Part shown: positions 7,873 through 16,304 of the stretch, in pieces
Layout: every line of letters starts with the position of its first letter
How positions within the stretch are numbered: position 1 is the first letter of the stretch
Assembly: GCA_963823505.1 (NCBI GenBank)
Contig: CAWGLY010000005.1
Span: 1,488,001-1,552,000, forward strand
Source of the DNA: DATHZQ01 sp963823505
Lineage (GTDB): Bacteria; Actinomycetota; Acidimicrobiia; Spongiisociales; UBA5794
Length of the DNA: 64,000 nt
Direction of reading: 5' to 3'
Program-made: the position numbers and the translations under genes
The notes under the pieces: generated by a model
Database searches by the model: none
The model's input: the letters and a program-made list of their open reading frames with translations, nothing else
What the model was told of the DNA's origin: nothing

Positions 7873-9429
7873 GTGGTTTGGGAACCCGAACTCGAAGAAC
7901 TGCGCCGCCGCAAGGAAATGGCCGCACGAATGGGTGGCGAGGAGCGGGTCGCACGGCACACGTCTGCCGGCAAACTGACCGTGCGCGAGCGGATCGACCG
8001 GCTTGTCGACTCAGGCTCATTCGGCGAGATCGGCAGCACCGCAGGCTTCGCCACCTATGCCGACGACGGGACCCTGGAAACCCTGAGCCCTGCCAACTTC
8101 GTGTTTGGCGATGCCTCACTCGATGGGCGTCCTGTTGTGATCGCCGGAGACGACTTCACGGTGCGTGGTGGCGCAGCCGACGCCTCCATCTGGCAGAAGC
8201 TCGTCGATGCAGAAAGGCGAGCGCGGCGTCTCCGGGTCCCGATCGTCCGGCTCGTCGACGGGTCGGGAGGTGGCGGAAGCGTCAAGTCGTACCACGACAT
8301 GGGTCGCACCTACGTGCCGCCGCTGCCGGGGTGGAGCGACCAGATGCAAATACTCAGCGAGGTCCCCGTCGTCGCCGCCGCACTCGGGTCGGTTGCGGGT
8401 CTGGGCGCCGCCCGGGTCGCTGGATCGCACTTCTCATTGATGGTCGAAGACACATCGCAGGTCTTCGTGGCCGGTCCTCCCATCGTGTCCTACGCCACCC
8501 GCGAGGACGTCGACAAAGAGGTGCTCGGAGGATCGGATGTCCACGGGAAGAACGGCACCGTGGACATGGTCGTTGCGGACGAACCGGCGGCCTTCACGGC
8601 GATTCGCCGCTTTCTCTCCTACCTCCCCCGCAACGTGTGGGAAACCCCACCTGTCGTGCCCGGCAACGACGACCCCGACCGCTCCGAAGAGGCCCTGCTC
8701 TCGCTCGTACCACGCAACCGTCGCCAGATCTACGACGGCCGCAAGCTGATCGAACTCGTCGTCGACGAGGATTCCTTTTTCGAGATCGGGAGGGGGTGGG
8801 GTCGCGCCCTGGTGAGCGGTCTTGCCAGGATCGATGGCCGGCCGGTGGGGATTCTCGGTGCCGACCCACGCATCGCGGGTGGGGTGCTGAGCGCCAACGG
8901 CGCCGACAAGCTGCGCCGTTTTGTGGATCTGTGCGACACCTTCCGTCTGCCGCTGATCAACTTCGTCGACCAGCCGGGCTTTGCGGTCGGCACCAAAGCC
9001 GAGGCGGCGGCCACGGTGCGACGCGGCGTCGCAGCCATCGCTGCGCTGTATCAGATGACGGTGCCCTACTTCGTCGTCATCGTGCGGCGTGCCTTCGGCG
9101 TTGCGGGAGCAGCCATGGTGGACGTCGGGCAACCGCACATGCGGGTGGCGTGGCCGAGCGCCGACTGGGGATCACTGCCCCTCGAAGGCGGCGTCGAAGC
9201 TGCGTACAAGAGGGCACTGGCCGAGGCGGCCGACCCTGATGCGCTGCGACAGGAGCTCCTCGCCGGGTTCGAGGCCGTCCGGTCGCCGTTCCGCACTGCC
9301 GATGCCTACGACATCGAGGAGATCATCGATCCTCGCCTGACCCGCTCCGTGCTCTCCCGCTGGGTGCGGGTTGCGTACGGGACCCTCGACCACGACCTTG
9401 GCAGACGGGGCCGCGGCTTCCGTCCGTAG
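7873..9429 (+). CDS. Acyl-CoA carboxylase carboxyltransferase (beta) subunit, orphan
   Basis: A 518-residue protein with the two crotonase-like halves of the carboxyltransferase domain. The N-terminal half includes the GKLTVRERIDRLVD segment common to PccB/AccD-type subunits, and the C-terminal half includes LINFVDQPGFAVGTKAE and the acyl-CoA pocket region. The family transfers carboxyl groups from carboxybiotin to an acyl-CoA in the cytoplasm. No biotin carboxylase gene adjoins it, so it either partners with the subunit at 53404-55416 or with one outside the window, or it is a decarboxylase-type homologue. GTG 7873 is the start; I see no clear ribosome-binding site, so the mRNA may be leaderless. 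The substrate is unknown. An oxidoreductase gene follows after 24 bp, probably in the same operon. Confidence 0.88.
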   Translation: MVWEPELEELRRRKEMAARMGGEERVARHTSAGKLTVRERIDRLVDSGSFGEIGSTAGFATYADDGTLETLSPANFVFGDASLDGRPVVIAGDDFTVRGGAADASIWQKLVDAERRARRLRVPIVRLVDGSGGGGSVKSYHDMGRTYVPPLPGWSDQMQILSEVPVVAAALGSVAGLGAARVAGSHFSLMVEDTSQVFVAGPPIVSYATREDVDKEVLGGSDVHGKNGTVDMVVADEPAAFTAIRRFLSYLPRNVWETPPVVPGNDDPDRSEEALLSLVPRNRRQIYDGRKLIELVVDEDSFFEIGRGWGRALVSGLARIDGRPVGILGADPRIAGGVLSANGADKLRRFVDLCDTFRLPLINFVDQPGFAVGTKAEAAATVRRGVAAIAALYQMTVPYFVVIVRRAFGVAGAAMVDVGQPHMRVAWPSADWGSLPLEGGVEAAYKRALAEAADPDALRQELLAGFEAVRSPFRTADAYDIEEIIDPRLTRSVLSRWVRVAYGTLDHDLGRRGRGFRP

Positions 9430-9453
9430 CCGGCAATCCCGTAACATCGCCCC

Positions 9454-10434
9454 ATGACCACGTTCCGTTGGGGGATACTCGGCACCGGCGTCATGGCCCG
9501 CAGCATGACCGAAGCGCTGAAGGCGCGCTCGGATGCCGTCGTGACGGCGGTGGGATCGCGGACCGCAGCTCGGGCGCATGAGTTCGCCCAGACGCTGGGG
9601 ATTCCGCACGCCCACGGCTCGTACGAAGAGCTCGTGGACGCACCGGACGTCGACATCGTCTACGTGGCTACGACCAACGACCAGCACCTCGCCAACACCC
9701 TGGCGTGTATCGACGCCGGCAAGGCCGTGCTGTGCGAGAAGCCGCTCGGGCTGAACGACCACGAGGTCGGGCAGATGGCGGATGCGGCGCAGCGCCGTGG
9801 CACGTTCCTGATGGAAGCGATGTGGATGCGGTTCCAGCCCTTCCTCACCAAGGTCGAGGCCCTGATCGCCGCAGGCGAGATCGGCACCGTCCGCCACCTG
9901 CACGCCGACTTCTGTATCCCCTTGCCGTATGCCCCCGACAACCGGTGGTTCGATCCGGAGCAAGGCGGCGGCAGCCTGCTCGATCTCGGCGTCTATCCCC
10001 TGACGCTGGCCTATCACGTCCTGGGCGAGCCTCGAGCCACGGTCGCCATGGCCCAGCTCGCCCCAACGGGGGTCGATGCCCAGATCGGCGTACAGTCCAC
10101 CCACGACAACGAGACGCTCTCGGTCCTGACCTCGAGCCTCGTCGCCGACGGTGCGTGGGAAGCGACCATCTCGGGAACATCGGGGCGCATCCGCATGCAC
10201 CCCCCGTTCCACCACTCGCCAAGGGTGACGCTGCATCGACGTGGGGAGCTGATAGCGAGCCACGACACCTCATACGGCGTCAGCGGGCTCCAGTTCGAGA
10301 TCGACGAAGTTCACTCCTGTCTCAGGAGGGGCGCAACAGAGAGCGACCGAATGCCGCTCGATGACAGTGCCGCCATTGCAGCCTGGATGACCGAAGTGCG
10401 GCGCCAATGCGCCATTCGCTACCCGGGAGAGTGA
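9454..10434 (+). CDS. Gfo/Idh/MocA family NAD(P)-dependent oxidoreductase
   Basis: A 326-residue protein. The N-terminus has the dinucleotide-binding motif WGILGTGVMARSM, and CEKPLGLND around residue 95 is the conserved EKP motif that contributes the Lys of the active site. A C-terminal alpha/beta substrate domain follows (GGGSLLDLGVYPLTLAYHVLG). Family members oxidise or reduce sugars, inositols or related hydroxy compounds, or act on trans-dihydrodiols; the substrate cannot be set. It starts 24 bp after the carboxyltransferase gene. Its stop at 10432-10434 overlaps the end of the convergent histidine kinase gene by 16 bp, leaving no room for a terminator between them. Confidence 0.9.
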   Translation: MTTFRWGILGTGVMARSMTEALKARSDAVVTAVGSRTAARAHEFAQTLGIPHAHGSYEELVDAPDVDIVYVATTNDQHLANTLACIDAGKAVLCEKPLGLNDHEVGQMADAAQRRGTFLMEAMWMRFQPFLTKVEALIAAGEIGTVRHLHADFCIPLPYAPDNRWFDPEQGGGSLLDLGVYPLTLAYHVLGEPRATVAMAQLAPTGVDAQIGVQSTHDNETLSVLTSSLVADGAWEATISGTSGRIRMHPPFHHSPRVTLHRRGELIASHDTSYGVSGLQFEIDEVHSCLRRGATESDRMPLDDSAAIAAWMTEVRRQCAIRYPGE

Positions 10435-11756
10435 TCCGCCACGGGCAGCCTGACCGTGAACACGGTGTTGGCGGGCTCAGACGCAACCGTCAAAGCACCG
10501 CCGTGCTGCTCCTGGACGATGTGACGGGAGATGTCGAGCCCGATCCCCGTGCCCTGACCGATGGGTTTGGTCGTGAAGAACGGCTCGAAGACGCGATCGA
10601 GGATGTCCGTCGGGATCCCCGGCCCATCGTCGCGGATCTCCACCACGACCCATGGGCCGTCGGTCGTCGTGACGATGGTCAGCGTTCCGCGGCCTCCAAG
10701 TGCGTCCGCGGCGTTGGCGATGAGATTTGTCCACACCTGATTGAGCTCTCCCCCGTGTCCATCGACCCGAGGAAGGTCGGTGGCGTACTCCGTGACGATC
10801 TTGATGCCCGAGAGCTTGCCGCGGAGCATGATCAGCGTGTCGGCCAGCCCTCGATTGATGTCGACTTCCTGCCGATCTCCCCGATCCAGATAGGTGTACG
10901 AGCGCAGCGCACCGACGATCTCCGAGATCCGGCCGCCGGCCTCCGCGATCTCTGCGGCTAGCGCAGCGGCTTCGTGGCTGCGGGCGAGCGAGCGCAGCCA
11001 TGTCGACGCATCGCCACCCCCCTCCAGAAGCTCTGGCAGATCCGCCGGCGCTACCCCGAGGTCAACCAGCACCCCACCGACCGTCCACGGTTCGTCGATC
11101 CCAACAGCCTCGAGCGCGTCCTCCATTGCGTCGTCTGCGTCGCTTCTCGCCATCGAGCCCATCACCACGCGCGACCCCAGCCGCGGCATGATGTCGTCCC
11201 AACCGGGAGGCGCCAGATCCGGCTCAGCCACCAGCAAGCTGCGAAGTGTGCTCGCTGCCCTGACGATGGCTGCGGCAGGGTTGTTCAGCTCATGCGCGAC
11301 GCCGGCAGAGAGCGAGCCGAGCTGGGCGAGCTTGTCGCTCTCCTGGAGCGCCTGGTCGGTCTCTCGCCATCGATCGAACATCGTCTGTAGCATCGCTCTG
11401 GCTGCGGCCGTGGATTCCTCTGTGAGCTTGCGGAACGCGTCTCCGTCGATGGCAATGAGGGCCGCATCCGTCGCAGCTCTGACCGATGCAGTGCGGTGAG
11501 TTGCCTGGAGAATTGCCATCTCGCCGATGACGGATCCGGGTCCTGATCTCGTGACCAGCACCTCCCTGTCTCGCGATCGTTTCAGGATTTCGAGCTGGCC
11601 TCGTTCCACCACGTACGCTCTGTCGCCGACGGCGCCCTCTTCGAACAGCAGTTCCCCAGCACGAAGGTCGATACGCTCCACCCGAGCCAGCAGGCGGTCC
11701 AGGTCGTCATCGTCGAGCGTCGAGAAGAGCTCGACGCGCCGCAGCGCATCCTTCAC
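10419..11756 (-). CDS. Cyclic-nucleotide-binding-domain sensor histidine kinase
   Basis: A 445-residue soluble kinase. Residues 1-115 are a cNMP/CRP-like sensor with GEMAIL followed by HRTASV, the phosphate-cassette pattern whose Arg binds the nucleotide phosphate. The phospho-acceptor box GVAHELNNP has His155. A long segment (about 175-260) separates it from the second dimerisation helix, so the DHp domain is expanded. The ATPase domain has the N box (NLIANAAD, 344-351), DDGPGIP (376-382) and GTGIGLDIS. No membrane helix is present, so it acts in the cytoplasm. The GTG start overlaps the stop of the upstream response-regulator/flavoprotein gene in a GTGA coupling, so that protein is its probable partner. 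Nucleotide binding and the phosphorelay are inferred from motifs only. Confidence 0.9.
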   Translation of the reverse strand: MKDALRRVELFSTLDDDDLDRLLARVERIDLRAGELLFEEGAVGDRAYVVERGQLEILKRSRDREVLVTRSGPGSVIGEMAILQATHRTASVRAATDAALIAIDGDAFRKLTEESTAAARAMLQTMFDRWRETDQALQESDKLAQLGSLSAGVAHELNNPAAAIVRAASTLRSLLVAEPDLAPPGWDDIMPRLGSRVVMGSMARSDADDAMEDALEAVGIDEPWTVGGVLVDLGVAPADLPELLEGGGDASTWLRSLARSHEAAALAAEIAEAGGRISEIVGALRSYTYLDRGDRQEVDINRGLADTLIMLRGKLSGIKIVTEYATDLPRVDGHGGELNQVWTNLIANAADALGGRGTLTIVTTTDGPWVVVEIRDDGPGIPTDILDRVFEPFFTTKPIGQGTGIGLDISRHIVQEQHGGALTVASEPANTVFTVRLPVADHSPG

Positions 11757-13408
11757 ACGGACTCCAGGTAGCGGTGGATGAGGCTGATCGTCATCGAGCC
11801 GAGGCCAACGGCGGTGGCGACCCGGTTGACCGAACCGTACCGGCAATCGCCGGCAGCGAAGATTCCCGGGACAGACGTCTCGAGGTACATCGGCTCTCGT
11901 TTCTCCCGCCACCCTCGAGGCCGCCCGCCATCCCGCATCAGATCGGGGCCGGTGAGGATGAAACCCGACGGGTGCCGCTCCACGAGACCTGCGACGAGTT
12001 CGGTGTGGGGCCGCTGCCCAATGAAGATGAACAGCGCGGCCGCGTCGAAGACCTCTTCTTCCCCGGTATCGCGATTCAGCACCGTGACGGCCTCGAGACT
12101 CGGGTCGCCGTGGACCGCGGTGCACTCGCGTCGGGTCAAGACCTCGATGTTCGGTGTCGCCGCGATCTGATCGATCAGGTATTGCGACATGCTCCCAGCC
12201 AGGCTGCTGTTGCGCACCAGCATGGTGACCTGCGAGGCGTACCGCGAGAACAGCATGGAGCCCTGGCCCGCCGAGTTTGCGCCTCCGACCACGAACATGG
12301 GCTTGCCCGCGTAGTTGGGCGCCTCGGTCAACGCCGCTCCGTAGAAGACGCCGGCACCCGTCACCTTCTCGATGCCAGGCACCTCCAGCTCACGGGTCGC
12401 CACGCCCATCGCAAGGATGATCGCCTTGCACGTGACTTCGGTGCCGTTGGACAACTCGACGATCTTGTGGGGCTCCTCGACGCGGATCCCGGTCACCTCG
12501 ACGGCCGTCAGGATCTCGCACCCGAGCCGCGTCGCCTGGTCGGTTGCCCGCTTGGCGAGGTCGGCGCCGGACAGGCCCTTCGGAAATCCGAGATAGTTCT
12601 CGATGCGCGACGAGGTGCCGGCCTGGCCCCCGGTCGCTTCCCGTTCCACGAGCAGCGTCCGCATGCCCTCAGACGCACCGTAGACCCCTGCGGCGAGACC
12701 TGCGGGGCCCCCGCCGACGATCACAACGTCGTAGAAAGGCTGGTCTGCCTCGGTGTGGAGCCCCGCCTTCTGGGCCAGCTCGTTCTCCGTGGGATCCGCC
12801 AGCCACCCCCCGTCGGGAAAGAAGATCACAGGGAGCGTCGGATCGCCCAGCGCCTCTACCATCCCGCGGGCTTCGGAGCTGGCTTCCACATCCAGCCACC
12901 GGTACGGAATCCGGTTGCGAGACAAGAAGTCCTTTGCGGTGTGCGAGCGCGCCGACCACAGCGCTCCCACAACGCGGATGCCGTCATACGGCACCACAGC
13001 CGTCGCCGCCCATGCCTCCAGCAGGTCGTCGACGATCGGGTAGAGGAGCTGCTCGGGGGGCTCCCACGGCTTCATGAGGTAGTGGTCGAGGCCGATGGTG
13101 TTGATCGACTCGATGGCCGCCTGCGTGTCGGCATACGCCGTCAGAAGGATCGTCTTGACGTCCGGATACACCTCCACCGCCGCCGCCAGGAACTCAGTGC
13201 CGGTCATCCCCGGCATCCGCTGGTCGGCGATGAGCAGCGCCACGGCGTCGTTCCGCCGTTTCAGCTCCTGCACGGTGGCGAGCCCGTCGGCTCCGGACGT
13301 CGCGGAGACGACGCGGTAGTCGGCTCGGTACCGGACCTTGATGTCGCGCTCGACTGCAGCCGCCACAGCGGCGTCGTCATCTACACAGAGAATCACCGGC
13401 TTCGCCAC
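11753..13408 (-). CDS. Response regulator fused to thioredoxin-reductase-like flavoprotein lacking CxxC
   Basis: A 551-residue fusion. Residues 1-125 are a receiver domain with the acidic triad D10-D12, phospho-acceptor Asp62, Thr90 and Lys113. Residues 143-200 look like a glutaredoxin/thioredoxin fold (VVGALWSARSHTAKDFL) in which the redox cysteines are replaced by a SARSH sequence. From about 225 a TrxB-type module follows, with VGGGPAGLAA (FAD), a second dinucleotide motif (VVGGANSAGQGS) and GIFAAGDCR. The site that in TrxB reads YCATCDG here reads FYGAALTEA, so no CxxC is present. The protein should bind FAD and a nicotinamide cofactor but cannot act as a classical thioredoxin reductase. 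GTG 13408 is preferred to 13414 because GGAGG then sits five bases upstream. The gene lies 18 bp after the NYN gene and is coupled to the histidine kinase. Confidence 0.9.
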   Translation of the reverse strand: MAKPVILCVDDDAAVAAAVERDIKVRYRADYRVVSATSGADGLATVQELKRRNDAVALLIADQRMPGMTGTEFLAAAVEVYPDVKTILLTAYADTQAAIESINTIGLDHYLMKPWEPPEQLLYPIVDDLLEAWAATAVVPYDGIRVVGALWSARSHTAKDFLSRNRIPYRWLDVEASSEARGMVEALGDPTLPVIFFPDGGWLADPTENELAQKAGLHTEADQPFYDVVIVGGGPAGLAAGVYGASEGMRTLLVEREATGGQAGTSSRIENYLGFPKGLSGADLAKRATDQATRLGCEILTAVEVTGIRVEEPHKIVELSNGTEVTCKAIILAMGVATRELEVPGIEKVTGAGVFYGAALTEAPNYAGKPMFVVGGANSAGQGSMLFSRYASQVTMLVRNSSLAGSMSQYLIDQIAATPNIEVLTRRECTAVHGDPSLEAVTVLNRDTGEEEVFDAAALFIFIGQRPHTELVAGLVERHPSGFILTGPDLMRDGGRPRGWREKREPMYLETSVPGIFAAGDCRYGSVNRVATAVGLGSMTISLIHRYLESV

Positions 13409-13426
13409 CGGCACCTCCTCCCGTCA

Positions 13427-14512
13427 TCAACCTACCGCGGTGAGTACGTAGTCGTCGGCGCCGTCGTCCCACTCGAGCGAAACCAGTCCTTCACGCTGCG
13501 CCGCCCGGCAGAACTGCAGGAAGCCCCGGTAGCCGTACTTCTTCTCGGTGAAATCGGGCTGCACCTTGCGCACCTGGTTCTTGAGGCCGGACAGCACCAC
13601 TTGGTCGCCGCGTTTCTCGAGGCCGGCCACCACCGACCGGAGCAGGCTGAAGGCTTCGGCTTCGCCGCCCACGTGCTCGGGCAACGACACGTCCGGATCC
13701 CCCTTGGACGGGCCCTCGCTGAGCTCGACGACATTCCGATCGGCAAGATGGCGCAGCAGCTCCCCAAACGCACGGAACCCATAGTCGGCCTCGCTGAATG
13801 TCGGGTCCTTGCGCAGCAGGGTCCGTTTGAGTGTCGACGCCGACACGGACCCACTCGACCCGCGCTGCATGCCCACCAGGGTCTGCGCGATGGCCACCGC
13901 CAGCTGGTCGACGCTCGGTGCGGCCGACTCTTCCTCGTCGACTTCGACCTCGGCCTCGATCTCCGGCAGCTCATCGCGGACGTCCGAACGAGGCCTGCGG
14001 GTACGGCGCCGCCTCGTCCGCTCCGCAGGAGCGTCGGCACCCTCCAGGGTCTCGTAGAACAGGAACTCGTCGCAGGCAGGGGGCAGGAGCTTGGACGTCG
14101 ACTGTTTGACCCCGACGCCGATCACGCGCTTGTTCAGCTCCCGCAACTTGTGGACGAGCGGGGTGAAGTCACTGTCACCGGTGCAGATGACGAACGTCGT
14201 GATGTAATCGCGCTCGAAGGCCATCTCCAACGCATCGACCGCCATCTTGATGTCGGCTGCGTTCTTGCGTGACGCCCCCATCCTCTGGGGCATTTCGATC
14301 AGCTCCACGTGGCTGCGCGTCAACATACGACGGTCTTCCTCGAAATAGGACCAATCCGCATACGCCCGCCGCACGACCACCCGTCCCCGCTCTGCGAGCG
14401 CATCTCCGATCGGCTTGAAATCGAACGCCATGCCGTGAAGGCTGTCCCTGGCGCCAATGGCGAGGTTTTCGTAGTCGAGAAAGAGGGCAATGCGGTCTTC
14501 GTCACGGTCCAT
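13427..14512 (-). CDS. NYN-domain protein with two LOTUS/OST-HTH-like domains
   Basis: A 361-residue protein. Residues 1-160 form a NYN (PIN-like) domain: ALFLDYENLA at the N-terminus, NAADIKMAVDALE, and CTGDSDFTPLV near 115, which together supply the acidic metal-binding cluster of NYN ribonucleases. After an acidic and arginine-rich linker (about 170-205), two winged-helix segments follow, each with a YGFRAFGELL or YGYRGFLQFC core typical of OST-HTH/LOTUS domains. Eukaryotic proteins that combine these domains (MARF1) act on RNA; bacterial ones are mostly uncharacterised. It is probably a cytoplasmic RNA-binding nuclease or RNA regulator. It is the first gene of a likely three-gene minus-strand operon with the response-regulator flavoprotein and the cNMP histidine kinase. 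Confidence 0.88.
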   Translation of the reverse strand: MDRDEDRIALFLDYENLAIGARDSLHGMAFDFKPIGDALAERGRVVVRRAYADWSYFEEDRRMLTRSHVELIEMPQRMGASRKNAADIKMAVDALEMAFERDYITTFVICTGDSDFTPLVHKLRELNKRVIGVGVKQSTSKLLPPACDEFLFYETLEGADAPAERTRRRRTRRPRSDVRDELPEIEAEVEVDEEESAAPSVDQLAVAIAQTLVGMQRGSSGSVSASTLKRTLLRKDPTFSEADYGFRAFGELLRHLADRNVVELSEGPSKGDPDVSLPEHVGGEAEAFSLLRSVVAGLEKRGDQVVLSGLKNQVRKVQPDFTEKKYGYRGFLQFCRAAQREGLVSLEWDDGADDYVLTAVG

Positions 14513-14634
14513 GCGAGTCAGCGTAGCCCCCAGACGACGACGGCCAACTGATCCTTCGTCTTGACAGCCACGCGAGCACTCCTTAGGGTCGCCCCCGCTC
14601 TCCTCACTGACTCGGACATGCCAGGAGCCGGCTC

Positions 14635-15750
14635 GTGAGCCTTCATAATCGACATATCGTGCTGCCGCTTGCCGCCGCTCTTGTTGCGTCGCTCCTCTTC
14701 GGGGTGGCCGCAGCGGACGCTGCGGGCGTCTTCGATCCGGACGACATCGTCTTCCCGGTCGAAGGCGACGTCCAGTTCACCGACGACTACGGCGACCCGC
14801 GTCCGGGAGGCCGCACGCATGCGGGCAACGATCTGATCGCCGTCGACGGCAAGGGCGTGCCCGTTGTCGCAGTGGGCGCCGGCACCGTGAGCTGGATCGA
14901 CAGCGAGTGTTGCCATCTCGCCATCGACCACGGCGGAGGTTGGTCGAGTTGGTATATCCACCTCGACAACGACACGCCTGGGACCGATGACGGCCTCGGC
15001 TATGGCATCGCAGATGGCATCGTGGAGGGCGCCACCGTCGAGGCCGGCCAGCTCATCGGCTGGGTTGGCGACTCCGGCAACGCGGAGGCGTCGGTGCCGC
15101 ACCTGCACTTCGAGCTCCGGTTCGACGGCGTAGCGGTCAACCCGTATCCGTACCTCACCGCGGCGCTTCCAGGCGGCGTGCCCGGCGAACAATCACCCGC
15201 AAACACCTTCATCGACGACGACGGGAACGTGCACGAGGCCAACATCGAGATTGCGGCAGAACTGGGGATCACCAAGGGCTGCAACCCTCCGGCCAACGAC
15301 CGTTATTGCCCGGACCGCTCGATCACGCGTGGTCAGATGGCGGCCTTCCTGCGGCGGCTGCTCGAGCTCCCCGACGCCACGAGCGACTATTTCGAGGACG
15401 ATGCCGGCAACATCTTCGAGGCGGACATCAATGCGCTGACGGAGGCCGGCATCGGCTTCGGGTGTGATGAGACGAACTACTGCGTCGGCACGGCACTCCG
15501 CCGAGAAGAGATGGCGGAGCTCCTGGTGCGAACCTTCGCTCCAATGGATCCCGATGCATATGCCAACGACGACGCCGTCGACTGGTTCGTTGACGACGAC
15601 GACAGCCCCTACGCCGAGTCCATCAATCGCCTCCGCAACGCCGAGGTGACCGTCGGCTGCGATGCGGCGGCCGCCGAGTACTGCCCCCTGGCACCCGTCA
15701 CCCGGGCGCAGATGGCGACGTTCCTCGCCAGGGCTCTCGGTCTCGAGTAG
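14635..15750 (+). CDS. Exported M23 (LytM-type) peptidase with SLH-like repeats
   Basis: A 371-residue protein from GTG 14635. Residues 1-30 are a signal peptide (HIVLPLAAALVASLLFGVAAADA). Residues 40-175 are an M23 domain with the Zn ligands THAGND (HxxxD) and HLHFE (HxH), so it should cut peptidoglycan cross-links or peptides outside the membrane. The rest holds three SLH-like repeats of roughly 60 residues; the first contains GITKGCNPPANDRYCP and ITRGQMAAFLRR, while the second and third are more diverged. The paired Cys residues in each repeat may form disulfides. The same repeat type is used by the GH26-like protein at 34631-36220. The repeats probably anchor the enzyme to the cell envelope. 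It is divergent from the NYN operon across a 122-bp gap. Confidence 0.88.
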   Translation: MSLHNRHIVLPLAAALVASLLFGVAAADAAGVFDPDDIVFPVEGDVQFTDDYGDPRPGGRTHAGNDLIAVDGKGVPVVAVGAGTVSWIDSECCHLAIDHGGGWSSWYIHLDNDTPGTDDGLGYGIADGIVEGATVEAGQLIGWVGDSGNAEASVPHLHFELRFDGVAVNPYPYLTAALPGGVPGEQSPANTFIDDDGNVHEANIEIAAELGITKGCNPPANDRYCPDRSITRGQMAAFLRRLLELPDATSDYFEDDAGNIFEADINALTEAGIGFGCDETNYCVGTALRREEMAELLVRTFAPMDPDAYANDDAVDWFVDDDDSPYAESINRLRNAEVTVGCDAAAAEYCPLAPVTRAQMATFLARALGLE

Positions 15751-15786
15751 GAGCGCCCGTACCAGCCGCTTGGTCCGCTGTGACGT

Positions 15787-16248
15787 TCACGGGGTGACGG
15801 GGTCGTCACCGAGGAGGTAGCGAGGACCCTCACCCTTTGCTGCGGCGACGTCCCCAGGGTTGAAGAGGGCACAAGACAGCAACGACAGGCATCCGCACCC
15901 TATGCAGCTCGACAGATCGTCTCGCAGCTGCTCGAGCTCGGCGATGCGCTGATCCAACCCCGTACGCCATTCACTCGACAGCCGCTCCCAGTCGAGGCGA
16001 TTCGGATTCCTGCCTTCCGGCAGCGTTTCGAGGGCAGCGAGGATCTCGTCGAGCGTGAGCCCGACCGACTGGGCTGCACGGATCACCGCGACCCTGCGGA
16101 GCGCCGCTCGCTTGTAGCGCCTCTGGTTGCCCGCCGTGCGCTCCGACGCGAGCAGACCTTTCGACTCGTAGAACCGCAGCGCCGAAGCCGCAACGCCGCT
16201 GCGGGCTGCGAGCTCACCGACCGTCAACCATTCCCCAAGCTCTCCCAC
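15787..16248 (-). CDS. soxR: SoxR, redox-sensing MerR-family regulator
   Basis: A 153-residue regulator. The N-terminus is a MerR winged helix (LTVGELAARSGVAASALRFYE), followed by a dimerisation helix and the metal-binding segment CIGCGCLSLLSC, whose four cysteines in C-x2-C-x-C-x5-C spacing are the SoxR [2Fe-2S] signature. Oxidation of the cluster by redox-cycling compounds or superoxide is what activates SoxR in studied bacteria. GTG 16248 is chosen because GAGGAG lies a suitable distance upstream; the open frame to 16314 would cover the operator. A near-consensus SoxR box lies at 16272-16289 in the divergent promoter region, so soxR and the plus-strand transketolase remnant share a control region. 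In actinobacteria SoxR usually acts directly on its targets, without SoxS. Confidence 0.93.
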   Translation of the reverse strand: MGELGEWLTVGELAARSGVAASALRFYESKGLLASERTAGNQRRYKRAALRRVAVIRAAQSVGLTLDEILAALETLPEGRNPNRLDWERLSSEWRTGLDQRIAELEQLRDDLSSCIGCGCLSLLSCALFNPGDVAAAKGEGPRYLLGDDPVTP

Positions 16249-16267
16249 CTGGCAACGCTCCTCTCTC

Positions 16268-16298
16268 TTGACTTCAAGTCTACTTGAGGTTGTACGTT
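16268..16298 (+). promoter_or_regulatory. MerR-type promoter with 19-bp spacer (SoxR-controlled)
   Basis: A TTGACT -35 element (16268-16273) is followed after 19 bp by TACGTT (16293-16298) as -10. The overlong 19-bp spacer is the hallmark of promoters activated by MerR-family proteins, and the SoxR box fills it. Transcription would begin near 16305, on or beside the ATG of the transketolase remnant, implying a leaderless message. The -10 match is only moderate. Confidence 0.6.
16272..16289. promoter_or_regulatory. SoxR box
   Basis: The sequence CTTCAAGTCTACTTGAGG matches the Escherichia coli soxS operator CCTCAAGTTAACTTGAGG at 15 of 18 positions and is an imperfect dyad. It lies between the divergent soxR gene and the transketolase remnant, inside the 19-bp spacer of the plus-strand promoter. 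Position, dyad symmetry and the neighbouring soxR gene make the assignment strong. Confidence 0.82.
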
Positions 16299-16304
16299 GT
16301 GCAG

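Noticed and set aside
11774..14272. An 832-codon open frame on the plus strand across the response-regulator and NYN genes
   Set aside because: Antisense to two genes with unambiguous domains; its translation is rich in His/Arg/Asp with no recognisable fold.
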